From positions 1 through 63,781 of the forward strand of contig JALCRQ010000005.1 of assembly GCA_022652655.1 (NCBI GenBank): DNA of 63,781 nucleotides, given 5' to 3'. Origin of the DNA: Oscillibacter sp. (GTDB lineage: Bacteria; Bacillota; Clostridia; Oscillospirales; Oscillospiraceae). Positions 16,464-24,793 of the stretch are shown piece after piece. A program made the translations under genes and the position numbers. Every line of letters begins with the position of its first letter. Position 1 is the first letter of the stretch. The notes beneath the pieces were generated by a model. It searched no databases. It had not been told where the DNA came from and saw only the letters and a list, made by a program, of their open reading frames with translations.

Positions 16464-16832
16464 TTACAGGCTCAAAGAGCCCAAGTCCAGTCCGCCGGTG
16501 ATCTGATTCATCCCTGCGTCCATGGCCTGCCCGGCCTGCCGGAGCGCCTCGTTGACGGCGCTGACCACCAGATCTTGCAGCATCTCCACATCCTCGGGGT
16601 CCACGGCCTCGGGCTTGATGGTGACGGACAGGACCTCTTTTTTGCCGTTGACCCGGGCCTCCACCACGCCGCCGCCCACGGCGGCGGTAAATTCCTGGGC
16701 CTCCACCTTCTCCTGTGCGTCGGTCATGGCCTGCTGCATCTCCTGGATTTTCTGCTGCATCTCCGCCTGACGCTGCTGGCCGGTGGGACGCATGCTGCCG
16801 TTGGTAAAGCCGCGGCGTGCACTGTAACTCAT
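16464..16832 (-). CDS. ybaB: Nucleoid-associated protein YbaB/EbfC
   Basis: A 122-residue YbaB/EbfC-family protein. The N terminus has a Met/Gln-rich helix (about 25-45) and the centre a beta sheet with GGGVVEARVNGKKEVLSVTI. An acidic helix follows (EDVEMLQDLVVSAVNEAL), and the tail ends with a Gly/Leu motif. The family binds DNA as a dimer and nearly always lies downstream of dnaX, as here (15 bp after its stop). The usual next gene recR is absent. AAGGAG lies about 8 bases before the ATG. The first 20 residues are an extension compared with typical 105-residue YbaB. Confidence 0.93.
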   Translation of the reverse strand: MSYSARRGFTNGSMRPTGQQRQAEMQQKIQEMQQAMTDAQEKVEAQEFTAAVGGGVVEARVNGKKEVLSVTIKPEAVDPEDVEMLQDLVVSAVNEALRQAGQAMDAGMNQITGGLDLGSLSL

Positions 16833-16847
16833 GGTCTCAATCTCCTT

Positions 16848-18650
16848 TTATTTGATCTTTACGCTGTCAAACTGACTGCCGAAGTCGATGAGCTTTTTCC
16901 GCCGGTCCTCCGGAGAGGATTCCGGCCCGGTGCCCACCACGATCCGCACCTGCACCGGCGCGCCGGAGAGGGCGGCGGCCTTTTCGCCCAGCACGCCCAG
17001 CACCCGGTCGTTGTCCAGCCGTCCCCGGGTCATGTCGTCGGGGGCGTAGACGGTGACGATTCCGCCGCAGAGCGTGCCCCGGCACATGTCGAGAAACGCC
17101 CGGTACATGGCGGGAAGGCCGCCCTTGCAGATCTCCGCCAGCTCCTGCCAAACGCCGGCTCCGTCCCCGGAGGGGGCGGCGGCTTCTGCGGGGGGCTGCT
17201 CCGGAATGGGGGGATCGGAGCGCTCCGGCGCGATGGCGGGAGTGCCAGGCGCGTCGGGCTCGGGGGCGGATTCCGGAGTGTCCGGCACGATGGCGGGCGC
17301 CTCTGAAGGAGGCGCTTCCGGCGCCGGCGGCTCCTCCCAGGGGGGAGCGTCCTCCTCTCCGGGGAGGGGAGGCGATTCAAAGCTGTCTTTTTCCGGCGGG
17401 GCGGCAGGGCCGCGTCCGGCCGGAGATTTTTTGACCGGCGCGGGTTTTTCCCGGGCGGGCTGGGCAAGAGCCGGTTCCCCGCCGGAGCGGATGGCCGCGG
17501 GAAGCACGTCCATCCGTTTTTCCAGCCGGTCCATCCGGGCGTCCAGAGCGGTGAGATCGCCGCTGAGGGATTCGTCGCACAGCCGCAGAAGGCACAGCTC
17601 CGCGTCGGTGCGGCGGTTGGAGCTAAAATAGAGATCGGAAAGGGTGTGCTGGAGCTCGGAGGTCATGTAGAGCAGCCGCGGGGCGGACAGATCCTCCTTT
17701 TGGAGGCGGTCCAGAGCCGCCAGATCGCAGCCGCCGGAGAGCAGCGCCAGGCCGCCCTTGGGAGCCGCGGTGCGCAGCAGCAGATCCCGGGCCAGGGCGG
17801 ACAGCTCTCCCAGTACGGCGCCCACGTCTTTTCCACCGGTGTAGAGCCGGTCCAGCAGGGCCAGGGCGCTGCCGGCGTCCCGGCGGGCGATGTGCTCCAT
17901 CAGCTCCGCGGTCTGCAGATTTCCCGCCAGGCCCAGCACCTCCAGGATCTCCCGGCTGTCCACGGCGGAGCCGGAGGCGGCGCACTGATCCAGAAGGCTC
18001 AGGGCGTCCCGCAGCGCGCCGTCCGCCAGACGGCTGAGCAGCTCCGCCCCGTCGGCGGTCAGCGAAATTTTCTCCTGGGAGGCCACGTACGAAAGCCGCT
18101 GGGCAATGTCCGGCGGCTGAATGCGCTTGAAGGAAAACCGCTGGCACCGGGAGAGAATGGTGGCCGGGACCTTGTGCAGCTCCGTGGTGGCCAGAATAAA
18201 CATCAGGTGCGCGGGGGGTTCCTCCAGAATCTTCAGCAGCGCGTTGAAGGCCGGAAGGGTCAGCATGTGCACCTCGTCGATGATGTAGACCCGCTTTTTC
18301 ACGTTGGCCGGGGCGTAGATGGCCTCGTCCCGCAGGGCGCGGACCTGATCCACGCCGTTGTTGGAGGCGGCGTCCAGCTCCAGCACGTCCAGAAAGCTGC
18401 CGTTTTCAATGCCCAGGCAGGCCGGGCATTTGCAGCAGGGATTTCCGTCCTCCGGGTTTTGGCAGTTGACGGCCTTGGCCAGGATTTTGGCGCAGGTGGT
18501 CTTGCCGGTACCCCGGGTGCCGGTGAAAAGATAGGCGTGGGAGGTACGGCCCTCGGCCACCTGCGCGCGCAGCGTCTCGGTGATATGGGCCTGCCCCACC
18601 ACATCGGAAAATGTCTTGGGCCGCCATTTGCGGTACAGGGCCTGATACAT
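16848..18650 (-). CDS. dnaX: DNA polymerase III subunits gamma and tau
   Basis: A 600-residue clamp-loader ATPase. It opens with YRKWRPKTFSDVVGQ, then Walker A GTRGTGKTT near 45 and a four-cysteine zinc module (CCKCPAC region) near 64-79. Walker B/DEXX follows as YIIDEVHML near 120, then sensor ATTELHKVPATILSRCQRF. A Pro/Glu-rich linker (about 430-510) and a C-terminal tau domain complete it. The ATG at 18650 is preceded by GGAGG. An open extension to 18818 exists but runs through the SRP RNA gene and is not coding. Operon with ybaB. No -1 frameshift signal for separate gamma synthesis was identified. Confidence 0.95.
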   Translation of the reverse strand: MYQALYRKWRPKTFSDVVGQAHITETLRAQVAEGRTSHAYLFTGTRGTGKTTCAKILAKAVNCQNPEDGNPCCKCPACLGIENGSFLDVLELDAASNNGVDQVRALRDEAIYAPANVKKRVYIIDEVHMLTLPAFNALLKILEEPPAHLMFILATTELHKVPATILSRCQRFSFKRIQPPDIAQRLSYVASQEKISLTADGAELLSRLADGALRDALSLLDQCAASGSAVDSREILEVLGLAGNLQTAELMEHIARRDAGSALALLDRLYTGGKDVGAVLGELSALARDLLLRTAAPKGGLALLSGGCDLAALDRLQKEDLSAPRLLYMTSELQHTLSDLYFSSNRRTDAELCLLRLCDESLSGDLTALDARMDRLEKRMDVLPAAIRSGGEPALAQPAREKPAPVKKSPAGRGPAAPPEKDSFESPPLPGEEDAPPWEEPPAPEAPPSEAPAIVPDTPESAPEPDAPGTPAIAPERSDPPIPEQPPAEAAAPSGDGAGVWQELAEICKGGLPAMYRAFLDMCRGTLCGGIVTVYAPDDMTRGRLDNDRVLGVLGEKAAALSGAPVQVRIVVGTGPESSPEDRRKKLIDFGSQFDSVKIK

Positions 18651-18663
18651 GGGCGCCTCCTTG

Positions 18664-18825
18664 AAAAAAAGCAAGTCCTCCGTATGCAGCTGCGGAACCG
18701 GCGGCCTCGCGGCACATGAAATATCCCGCTGAATGCTGCTCGGTTCCCCGCCTGACATGGTTCGCAGGCATCCATTGCGCGAGACCGGCTCCGCAGCTGC
18801 ACGCGGAGGACTTCTCATAACTTCT
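18664..18825 (-). ncRNA. ffs: Signal recognition particle RNA (large bacterial type)
   Basis: Read on the minus strand, the RNA has complementary ends: AAGTCCTCCGCGTGCAGCTG near 18813 pairs with CAGCTGCATACGGAGGACTT near 18674. The helix-8 core reads ATGTCAGGCGGGGAACCGA then GCAGCATTCAGCGGG, matching the conserved GUCAGG...GCAGCA element bound by Ffh. The length (about 150-160 nt) fits the Alu-containing SRP RNA of endospore formers rather than the short 4.5S form. A T-run (18670 to 18664, minus) follows. A -10-like TATAGT lies at 18833-18838. Position directly upstream of dnaX is the classic Firmicute location. The 5' end is approximate. Confidence 0.9.
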
Positions 18826-18907
18826 CCATTTTACTATATCCGGCGGGATTTATCAACTGAAAAATTAAAAGGACCAAATCCGCCTCCCGCTCTCAGACGG
18901 GCGGGAA

Positions 18908-18936
18908 TTGTATTTTTTGCCGCTCCGTGTTAAAAT
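18908..18936 (+). promoter_or_regulatory. Sigma-A promoter of the ZIP transporter gene
   Basis: TTGTAT (18908-18913), 17-base spacer, TAAAAT (18931-18936), about 108 bases before the ATG. No metal-responsive operator is obvious in the leader. Confidence 0.6.
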
Positions 18937-19043
18937 AACCCGCAGCTGACCCGCCGCCTTTGCGGCAGTCGAAACGCCTCCGCAGGAATGACCGGGCTGC
19001 GGTCTTTTGCGCAGGCGGGTAAAACGAAAGGATTGGTCGCAAA

Positions 19044-19829
19044 ATGGACAAAACGGCAATGGTGCTCACGGGGATTTTTATTCCGCTGCTGGGCACCACC
19101 CTGGGCGCGGCGATGGCATTTTTTCTCCGGGGTGAGCTGCGGCCCCGGGTGCAGAAGGCTCTGCTGGGATTTGCCTCCGGCGTGATGATCGCGGCGGCCG
19201 TCTGGTCGCTGCTGATTCCCGCCATGGATCTGGCGGAGTCCGCGGGCCAGGCGGCGTGGATTCCGGCGGTAACGGGCTTTTTGCTGGGCGTGGGCTTTCT
19301 GCTGGCGCTGGATCTGCTGATCCCCCACCTGCATCTGGACGCCGACAGCCCCGAGGGCCGGCCCTCCGGCCTGGGAAAATCGCTGATGCTGGTGCTGGCG
19401 GTGACGCTGCACAACATTCCCGAGGGGATGGCGGTGGGCGTGGTGCTGGCCGGAATGCTCTCCGGCGGCGCGATCTCCCGGGCGGGGGCACTGGCCCTGT
19501 CCATCGGAATCGCCATCCAGAACTTCCCGGAGGGGGCCATTATCTCCATGCCGCTGGTGGGCTCGGGCCTCACCCGGAGGAAGGCGTTCCGCTACGGCTT
19601 CCTCTCCGGCGTCGTAGAACCGGCGGGGGCGCTGATCACGATTCTGCTCACCTCCCTGGTCACGCCGATTTTGCCGTATATCCTGTCCTTCGCCGCCGGC
19701 GCCATGATCTATGTGGTAGTGGAGGAGCTGATCCCGGAGGCTCAGGCCGGGCAGCACAGCAACGTGGGAACCGTGGGCGCGGCGCTGGGCTTTGCGCTGA
19801 TGATGCTGCTGGATGTGACACTGGGCTGA
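19044..19829 (+). CDS. ZIP family metal transporter (ZupT-like)
   Basis: A 261-residue protein with eight transmembrane helices. The metal-path motifs of ZIP proteins are present: HNIPEG near residue 123, NFPEGA near 161 and VVEELIPEA near 225. A His/Asp-containing loop (IPHLHLDADSPEG) lies between helices III and IV. ZIP proteins import Zn2+ or other divalent metals into the cytosol; the exact ion is not predictable. Start ATG at 19044 follows AAAGGATTGGTCGCAAA. It is a single gene flanked by its own promoter and a 19-bp-stem terminator. Confidence 0.92.
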   Translation: MDKTAMVLTGIFIPLLGTTLGAAMAFFLRGELRPRVQKALLGFASGVMIAAAVWSLLIPAMDLAESAGQAAWIPAVTGFLLGVGFLLALDLLIPHLHLDADSPEGRPSGLGKSLMLVLAVTLHNIPEGMAVGVVLAGMLSGGAISRAGALALSIGIAIQNFPEGAIISMPLVGSGLTRRKAFRYGFLSGVVEPAGALITILLTSLVTPILPYILSFAAGAMIYVVVEELIPEAQAGQHSNVGTVGAALGFALMMLLDVTLG

Positions 19830-19849
19830 GAAAAAAAGACCGCGTACGG

Positions 19850-19891
19850 GAGCAGGGGGAGAAATTCCTTTTGGAATTTCTCCCCCTGCTC
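19850..19891. terminator. Strong hairpin after the ZIP transporter gene
   Basis: A perfect 19-bp stem (19850-19868 / 19873-19891) with a TTTT loop, between converging genes. Flanking A-run (19831-19837) and TTATAAAAAT tail are modest. Confidence 0.75.
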
Positions 19892-19936
19892 TTATAAAAA
19901 TCCGGTTTCGGGCTATGCCCCGGCGCCGGGAGGATA

Positions 19937-21931
19937 TCAGGACGCCGCGGCGGGAGCCTGCCCGCTCTTGCCGCCCGGGGCCATGCCCTGGTCGCCGGCG
20001 CCGTAAATGGTGTCCGTCATTTTAATGGTCTGCGTTTCGCTGCCGGCGGTGAGGGTGTAGGTGCCGCCGGCCTTTACGCCGGGGGCGCTGATGACCACGG
20101 ACTGGTATTCCTTGGCCGGCGCATAGCTGGCGAGAACGGTTCCGTCGGCGTCCGTCAGCGTGACGGCGGTGCCGGCGGCCTGTACGGAGGAAAGCGTGCA
20201 GAGAATGGAGCCCTGGGAGGAGTCGGAGCCGAAGTTCTGCGCCATTCCCACGGCGCCCGCCGCGATGAGGATGCCGCCGGAAATGGAGGCGGAGGAGCCG
20301 TAGTCCAGAGCGCCGTTGCCGCTGTTGGTGGGCCCGCTGACGAAGGTGGTGCCGCCGGAGACGGTAAGCGTGCCGTTGGAGTCGATGCCGTCGCCGCCGG
20401 CGTTGACGGTAAGGGTGCCGCCGGAGATGGTAATGGAGGCGGAGGTATCCGCGTCAAAGGTGTTCTGCCCCGTCCGGCCGCTGATGCTGGAACCGTCGTT
20501 TCCGCCGGCCGCGTTCAGGCCGTCGTCAGAGGCGGTGAGATTGATTTTGCCGCCGGAGACGGTGACGGACGCGCCCTCCAGGCCCTCGTAGCTCTCGGTA
20601 ATGGAAATGGTGCCGCCGGAGATTTCCAGCGCGGCGTCCGCGTGAATGCCGTCGTCGCCGCTGGTAATGGAAATGGTGCCGCCGGAGAGAAAGGCAGACC
20701 CGTTGGTGTGAATGGAGTCGTCGGCGGAGTCGATGGTGAAGGTGCCGCCGGAGATGGTGATGCCCGCGTCGGATTTAATGCCCTTGCAGGAGGCGGTGTC
20801 CGCCGCGGCGGAGGAGGCGGCGGCCCCGGAAGCCGCAGCAGTGGCGTCGGCAGCCGGTGTGGCAGAGGTGGAAGTGTCTGCCTCAGACGGTTTTTGAGGC
20901 GGTGTGCCGCCCTGTCCGCCGGAGGGGGGTGTACCGGAGGGCTTTTCACCGGAGGGCGCGGTGCCGGAGGGCGGTGTGCCGCCCTGTCCGCCGGAGGGTG
21001 CGGTGCCGGAGGGCTTTTCACCGGAGGGCGCGGTACCGGAGGGCGGTGTGCCGCCCATGCCGGAGTCGCCGGCCTTGACGGCGGCGTTGGCGCTGCCGCC
21101 TCCGGATGTTATTTCAAAAGTGCCGTCCAGAACAGTCACGGTGCCGCTGGCGTCGATGCCGTCGGTTTTGGAGGTGAGGGTAAACGTGCCGCCGGAGATA
21201 AAGACGAAGCCCTTGTCGGCGTCCTCCGTGTTCTCGGAGTGGATGGCGTCGGTTTGAGCGGTCACGGAGAACGTGCCGTCGGCAATCCGCACGCTGTCCT
21301 TGCCGGACAATCCCTGGAGGGCCGCGGTGACGGTATAGGTTCCGCCGGTGAATTTGAGATCGTCCTTGGAAACGATGCCGTGCCCCTCTGCGCAGGTGAC
21401 GGCCAGTGATCCGCTGCCGTTCAGGGTCAGATCGGACTTGGCAAAGACCGCTCCGTCCACTTTGACGCCGTCGGACTGATCAAACGCTCCGGCGGAGGAA
21501 AGCGTATTTTCGGAATCTGCCGCCAGCGTGACAAAGACCTTGTCGGCGGACTTGATGTAGAGGGCCGCGCCGCCGGTGCAGGCCACGGAGGCGTTATCCA
21601 GCACCAGATGAATTTTTGCGCTGTCCGCAGCGTCCACCACGATCTGGCCGCTGCTCAGAGAACCGGTGAGAAGATAGGTGCCCTCGGCAGTGACGGTGAC
21701 GGTATCGCCGCTGACCGTGACGCCGCCGCCGTCCGACTTGGAGGCGCCGTCCGCCAGCGTGACGGTGACGCAGTCGGAGTAGCCCACCTCGTAGTCCCGG
21801 TCGGTGAACATATCCTCTGCGGCGGCGGAGAGCTGCTCCGCCGAGGAGCTGCCGCCATTGGTTCCGCAGGCCGCGCAGCTCAGCGCCAGCGCGGCGGCCA
21901 GAACCAGGGCCGTCAGTTTTCGTTTCATCAT
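19937..21931 (-). CDS. Secreted carbohydrate-binding/beta-helix-like lipoprotein
   Basis: A 664-residue exported protein with a lipoprotein signal (ALSCAAC). The body consists of repeated SGGT(F/I)-I(T/D)-S-DG(I/L) units, for example ISGGTFTIDSADDSIHTNG and ISGGTISITSGDDGIHADA, which suggest a right-handed beta helix; such proteins are usually annotated as carbohydrate-binding domain-containing. A Pro/Ser/Gly segment at about residues 290-345 consists of 24-residue tandem repeats. Start: ATG at 21931, eight bases after AAGGA; an adjacent second ATG is equivalent. It is third in line after the VTC polymerase and DUF4956 genes, a recurring trio, often with a CotH-type protein instead. Confidence 0.8.
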   Translation of the reverse strand: MMKRKLTALVLAAALALSCAACGTNGGSSSAEQLSAAAEDMFTDRDYEVGYSDCVTVTLADGASKSDGGGVTVSGDTVTVTAEGTYLLTGSLSSGQIVVDAADSAKIHLVLDNASVACTGGAALYIKSADKVFVTLAADSENTLSSAGAFDQSDGVKVDGAVFAKSDLTLNGSGSLAVTCAEGHGIVSKDDLKFTGGTYTVTAALQGLSGKDSVRIADGTFSVTAQTDAIHSENTEDADKGFVFISGGTFTLTSKTDGIDASGTVTVLDGTFEITSGGGSANAAVKAGDSGMGGTPPSGTAPSGEKPSGTAPSGGQGGTPPSGTAPSGEKPSGTPPSGGQGGTPPQKPSEADTSTSATPAADATAAASGAAASSAAADTASCKGIKSDAGITISGGTFTIDSADDSIHTNGSAFLSGGTISITSGDDGIHADAALEISGGTISITESYEGLEGASVTVSGGKINLTASDDGLNAAGGNDGSSISGRTGQNTFDADTSASITISGGTLTVNAGGDGIDSNGTLTVSGGTTFVSGPTNSGNGALDYGSSASISGGILIAAGAVGMAQNFGSDSSQGSILCTLSSVQAAGTAVTLTDADGTVLASYAPAKEYQSVVISAPGVKAGGTYTLTAGSETQTIKMTDTIYGAGDQGMAPGGKSGQAPAAAS
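20912..21055 (-). repeat. Tandem 72-bp repeats coding a Pro/Ser/Gly linker
   Basis: Two consecutive 72-bp units encode 24-residue repeats starting GGTPPSGTAPSGEKPSG. They differ by one residue (Ala versus Pro), and a third partial unit follows. Copy number is likely to vary between strains. Confidence 0.85.
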
Positions 21932-21962
21932 GTCGCATTTCCTTCTTTCCAAAATGGGAGCC

Positions 21963-22655
21963 TTACAGTTCCCGATTGTCCCAGGCCGGTGCCGAGGAAC
22001 TGATTTCCAGATTGCCGTTGCGGCAGCGCAGCTCGTCGATGAGGCGCTTTTCGTCTCCCGCCTGCCGCAGCGTCAATTCATAGCTCAGCCGGTTGAGACT
22101 GCCCAGATTGGTGGTTTTGACGCCTGTCAGCCGGGATTGGACGGCGTATTTGGCAAAGAGATCGTCGAAGATCCCGGTGTAGTCCAAATCCTCCGGAATG
22201 GTGATGCGCAGATTTCGGCGGAGCGCCGCACCCTTTTCCGCCGTCAGTCCCAGACGGATGTAGAGAAGCGTCACGCCGCACATAATCAGCGTAAAGAGTG
22301 CGGCAAAGCCCGGGTAGCCCATGCCGCAGGCCAGACCCACGGCCATCGCCAGAAAGACGGAGCCGATCTCCCGGGCGGTGCCGGGGGCGGAGCGGAACCG
22401 CACCAGCGAGAAGGTTCCGGCCACCGCCACGCCTGCGCCCAGATTGCCGCTGACCATCATAATGACGATGCTCACCGCTGCCGGCAGCAGGGCCAGCGTC
22501 AGCGTAAAGCCCCGGGAGCACGAGGCGTGCCGGGTGACGGCCAGAGCCAGCCCCGCGCCCAGCAGCAGAGCGGAGACGAGGCTGATGAGAAAGCCGGAGA
22601 GGGTGATGGTTCCGCTGTAGCCGGAGAAAAGGTTGGTAAAAAGAAATTTAAGCAC
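21963..22655 (-). CDS. DUF4956 family membrane protein
   Basis: A 230-residue protein with four N-terminal transmembrane helices and a cytoplasmic C-terminal domain of about 90 residues. The sequence GTFSLVRFRSAPGTAREIGSVFLAMAVG (residues about 75-102) is the conserved DUF4956 core. GTG at 22655 is chosen: its stop-start overlap with the VTC gene is 8 bp and a G-rich Shine-Dalgarno lies upstream. DUF4956 proteins nearly always accompany VTC-domain polyphosphate polymerases and may help export or tether the product; this is inference from context. No catalytic motif is seen. Confidence 0.88.
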   Translation of the reverse strand: MLKFLFTNLFSGYSGTITLSGFLISLVSALLLGAGLALAVTRHASCSRGFTLTLALLPAAVSIVIMMVSGNLGAGVAVAGTFSLVRFRSAPGTAREIGSVFLAMAVGLACGMGYPGFAALFTLIMCGVTLLYIRLGLTAEKGAALRRNLRITIPEDLDYTGIFDDLFAKYAVQSRLTGVKTTNLGSLNRLSYELTLRQAGDEKRLIDELRCRNGNLEISSSAPAWDNREL

Positions 22656-23370
22656 AGAAAACACCCCTGTCTGTTTGATTTGCGCCCAGCAGAATGGTCT
22701 CATAGGCCCTGCCGTATTTGGAAAAGGCAGTCTGCCGGACTTTGCCGGCGCTGAGCAGCCGCACCAGCCACAGCGGCACGGCCCCGGCGGTTTTGATTTC
22801 CATCAGGGAGATGTCCGGGGGCAGAAGCCGCCGGCCGCCGGGCGCGTCGGTGAGCTTCAGACGGTCGGTTCGCCAGAGAATATCCCGGTCGAAGGTCACC
22901 CGCAGGCCGGGCTCCTCCGGGGAAAAGCAGGCTGAACGCCCATAGCTCAGATAGACCGCCGGGGAAAGCGTCCCGTAGAATTGCCGGAAGGCTTCGATTT
23001 CCCGGCCGATCTGGCTGTCCTCCGGCAGGGCCGCCGCGCCGTCCAGATATGCGGCGGCCTCCCGCTCCAGAAGGGAGATGCGGCGCTTGTAGACCGTGTC
23101 CCGGAACTTCTTCTTCAGCTCCAGAAAGACCGGCTGCTCCGGATTGGCGGGGCCGTAGCTGCGCAGGCGCAGCTTTTCCTTGTAAACCGGCTTTTCCAGA
23201 GAGCGGCGAATCAGCCGGAAATCCGGGGTGTCGAAGTAGACGCTGCACACGGTGCTGTCGCCGTAGGGATCGGGGGTCATGCGCCGGGCCAGGGCGTCGC
23301 ACAAAAAGGCGCGCTGGCGGCTTCCTACCAGATATTTCAGCTCGTGGCGCTGAAAAACAGAGTCGTCCAT
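22648..23370 (-). CDS. VTC-domain polyphosphate polymerase
   Basis: A 240-residue protein of the triphosphate-tunnel fold. It shows HELKYLV at the N terminus, CSVYFDTPDF near residue 43, the basic strand KEKLRLRSYG near 65, FLELKKKF near 83 and an acidic MEIKT strand near 190. These alternating Lys/Arg and Glu residues line the tunnel in yeast Vtc4, which makes polyphosphate from ATP. The bacterial forms lack the SPX and transmembrane domains, as here. GGAGG lies upstream of the ATG at 23370. It overlaps the DUF4956 gene, and a pair of 11-bp-spaced direct repeats sits just upstream. Activity on polyphosphate is inferred from the family. Confidence 0.88.
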   Translation of the reverse strand: MDDSVFQRHELKYLVGSRQRAFLCDALARRMTPDPYGDSTVCSVYFDTPDFRLIRRSLEKPVYKEKLRLRSYGPANPEQPVFLELKKKFRDTVYKRRISLLEREAAAYLDGAAALPEDSQIGREIEAFRQFYGTLSPAVYLSYGRSACFSPEEPGLRVTFDRDILWRTDRLKLTDAPGGRRLLPPDISLMEIKTAGAVPLWLVRLLSAGKVRQTAFSKYGRAYETILLGANQTDRGVFCA

Positions 23371-23412
23371 AAACGGTTCCTCCTGTATTTGATACGCTCA
23401 TCATACAGGGGG

Positions 23413-23431
23413 AACCTAAGTTTAACCTAAG
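23413..23431 (-). promoter_or_regulatory. Direct repeats upstream of the VTC gene, probable response-regulator site
   Basis: AACCTAAG occurs twice (23413-23420 and 23424-23431), spaced 11 bp start to start (minus strand CTTAGGTT). One helical turn between repeats is the usual layout for OmpR/PhoB-type dimers. A -10-like TATGAT lies at 23400-23405 on the minus strand with a poor -35, as at activated promoters. Confidence 0.55.
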
Positions 23432-23450
23432 GGAGGAGCGCCGGATGCAA

Positions 23451-23487
23451 AAAAAATCCACCCGGCGGGCCGCCGGGCGGATTTTTG
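23451..23487. terminator. Terminator between the histidine kinase and VTC genes
   Basis: A hairpin with an inner GC stem (23461-23467 / 23471-23477) and outer A/T-rich arms ending in T-runs on both strands, broken by one A/C mismatch. It separates the two-component operon from the VTC operon. Confidence 0.75.
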
Positions 23488-23518
23488 GGAGAGGAGAACG
23501 GAGAAAACGCCGTTCCCT

Positions 23519-24793
23519 TTACAGCTGCAGCGTCACGGTGAGGGACTCCCCGTCGTCGCTGCGGGCGCTGATTTTGCCGTGATGGGCGGCGGCAATGGAG
23601 CGGGCCATGGAAAGCCCGATGCCGGAGCCGCCCTTTTCGCTGCTGCGGGAGGCGTCGCCGCGGTAGAAGCGGTCAAAGAGAACGTCCTGATCGCCGCGCT
23701 GCAGGCCCTGGGTTCGGTTGACGCAGGTAAGAACGGCTTTTTTGCCCCGGCGGCAGAGGGAGAAACGGATCTCACTGTCCGGCAGGGCGTATTTGACGGC
23801 GTTGTCCGCCAAAATGGAACAGAGCTGACGGAGCAGCTGTTCGCTGCCCCAGAGGCGAATCCCCTCCTGAATATCGGCGCACAGGCGCAGACCGCGGTTT
23901 TCCGCCAGCAGCCGGAACGGCTCCAGTGTCTCGTTCACCGCGTCTGAAAGGGAGAATTCCGCCATGGGGAAGCTGTCCCCGCCCTCGTCCATCCGGGCCA
24001 GGGACACCAGATTCTGGGTCAGCTCCGTCAGCCGCCGCACCTGGGAGCGGATGCCCTCCGTCCACTTGTTTCCGCCCTGCTCCATCTCCAGTACCTCCGT
24101 GCAGGAGTCGATGACGGTCAGAGGCGTGCGCAGCTCATGCCCTGCGTTGGTGATGAATTTCTTCTGCTTTTCATAGCTCTCCGCCACCGGCCGGATGGCC
24201 CGTTTGGAGAGCACCATCACCAGGACAAAGACTGCCGCGATGCCGCACAGGGAGACCAGCAGGCTGTTGGAGAGAAAATCCCGCACCGAGCTGAGATCCC
24301 GGGTGCAGTCCAGAAAGAGGTACTGGGTTCCCTGATCGGTTTTTACCGTCCGGTATTTATAGTTGCCGAGATAACCCGCGTTTCGCCCGCCCGCCCGGAG
24401 CTTTTGGGCCATGGAGACGGCCTCCTTCGTGGAGACGGCGGCGATACGCCCGGTGTTGACGGACGCGGTGGCGCCGCTGTCGTTCAGCGTGACGGAGAAA
24501 TACCGCGTTTCGTACGGTGTCTCGGGAGAGAAGCTCCGGGGGCCGCCGGGCGCCGCGGCGCCCTTTCCTCCCTCCGACGGTTCGGCGGGCAGCGCGCCGT
24601 CCGATTCGGAGGGGCGCTTGTCGGAGTCGGGAAAAACGCCGCTGTTTTCCGCCAGAACCGTCAGGATCTCCCCGGCGTTTCGATCCATCTTCCGGTAGTT
24701 GGCGGCGTTGACAATGCCCATCAGCACCGCCAGCACCACGATGACAGAGCCCATGGTGATGAGGATGAATTTTTTTCTCAGCTGTACGATCAT
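23519..24793 (-). CDS. Sensor histidine kinase
   Basis: A 424-residue membrane kinase with one helix at about 8-30 and a second at about 175-200. Between them is a 140-residue extracytoplasmic loop with a Gly/Pro/Ser-rich part. The HisKA motif NAGHELRTPLTVIDS (His near residue 218), N box LADNAVKYAL near 325 and G box GGSGIGLSM near 388 are intact. Its ATG abuts the response-regulator stop, so the pair is translationally coupled. Its signal is unknown. Given the VTC genes next door, phosphate or envelope stress are reasonable guesses only. Confidence 0.9.
   Translation of the reverse strand: MIVQLRKKFILITMGSVIVVLAVLMGIVNAANYRKMDRNAGEILTVLAENSGVFPDSDKRPSESDGALPAEPSEGGKGAAAPGGPRSFSPETPYETRYFSVTLNDSGATASVNTGRIAAVSTKEAVSMAQKLRAGGRNAGYLGNYKYRTVKTDQGTQYLFLDCTRDLSSVRDFLSNSLLVSLCGIAAVFVLVMVLSKRAIRPVAESYEKQKKFITNAGHELRTPLTVIDSCTEVLEMEQGGNKWTEGIRSQVRRLTELTQNLVSLARMDEGGDSFPMAEFSLSDAVNETLEPFRLLAENRGLRLCADIQEGIRLWGSEQLLRQLCSILADNAVKYALPDSEIRFSLCRRGKKAVLTCVNRTQGLQRGDQDVLFDRFYRGDASRSSEKGGSGIGLSMARSIAAAHHGKISARSDDGESLTVTLQL

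Noticed and set aside
18651-18818. N-terminal extension of DnaX
   Set aside because: It covers the SRP RNA gene. DnaX normally begins at MYQALYRKWRP, which has GGAGG directly upstream.
20912-21055. CRISPR-like repeats
   Set aside because: The repeats are 72-bp tandem coding units without unique spacers and no cas genes are present.
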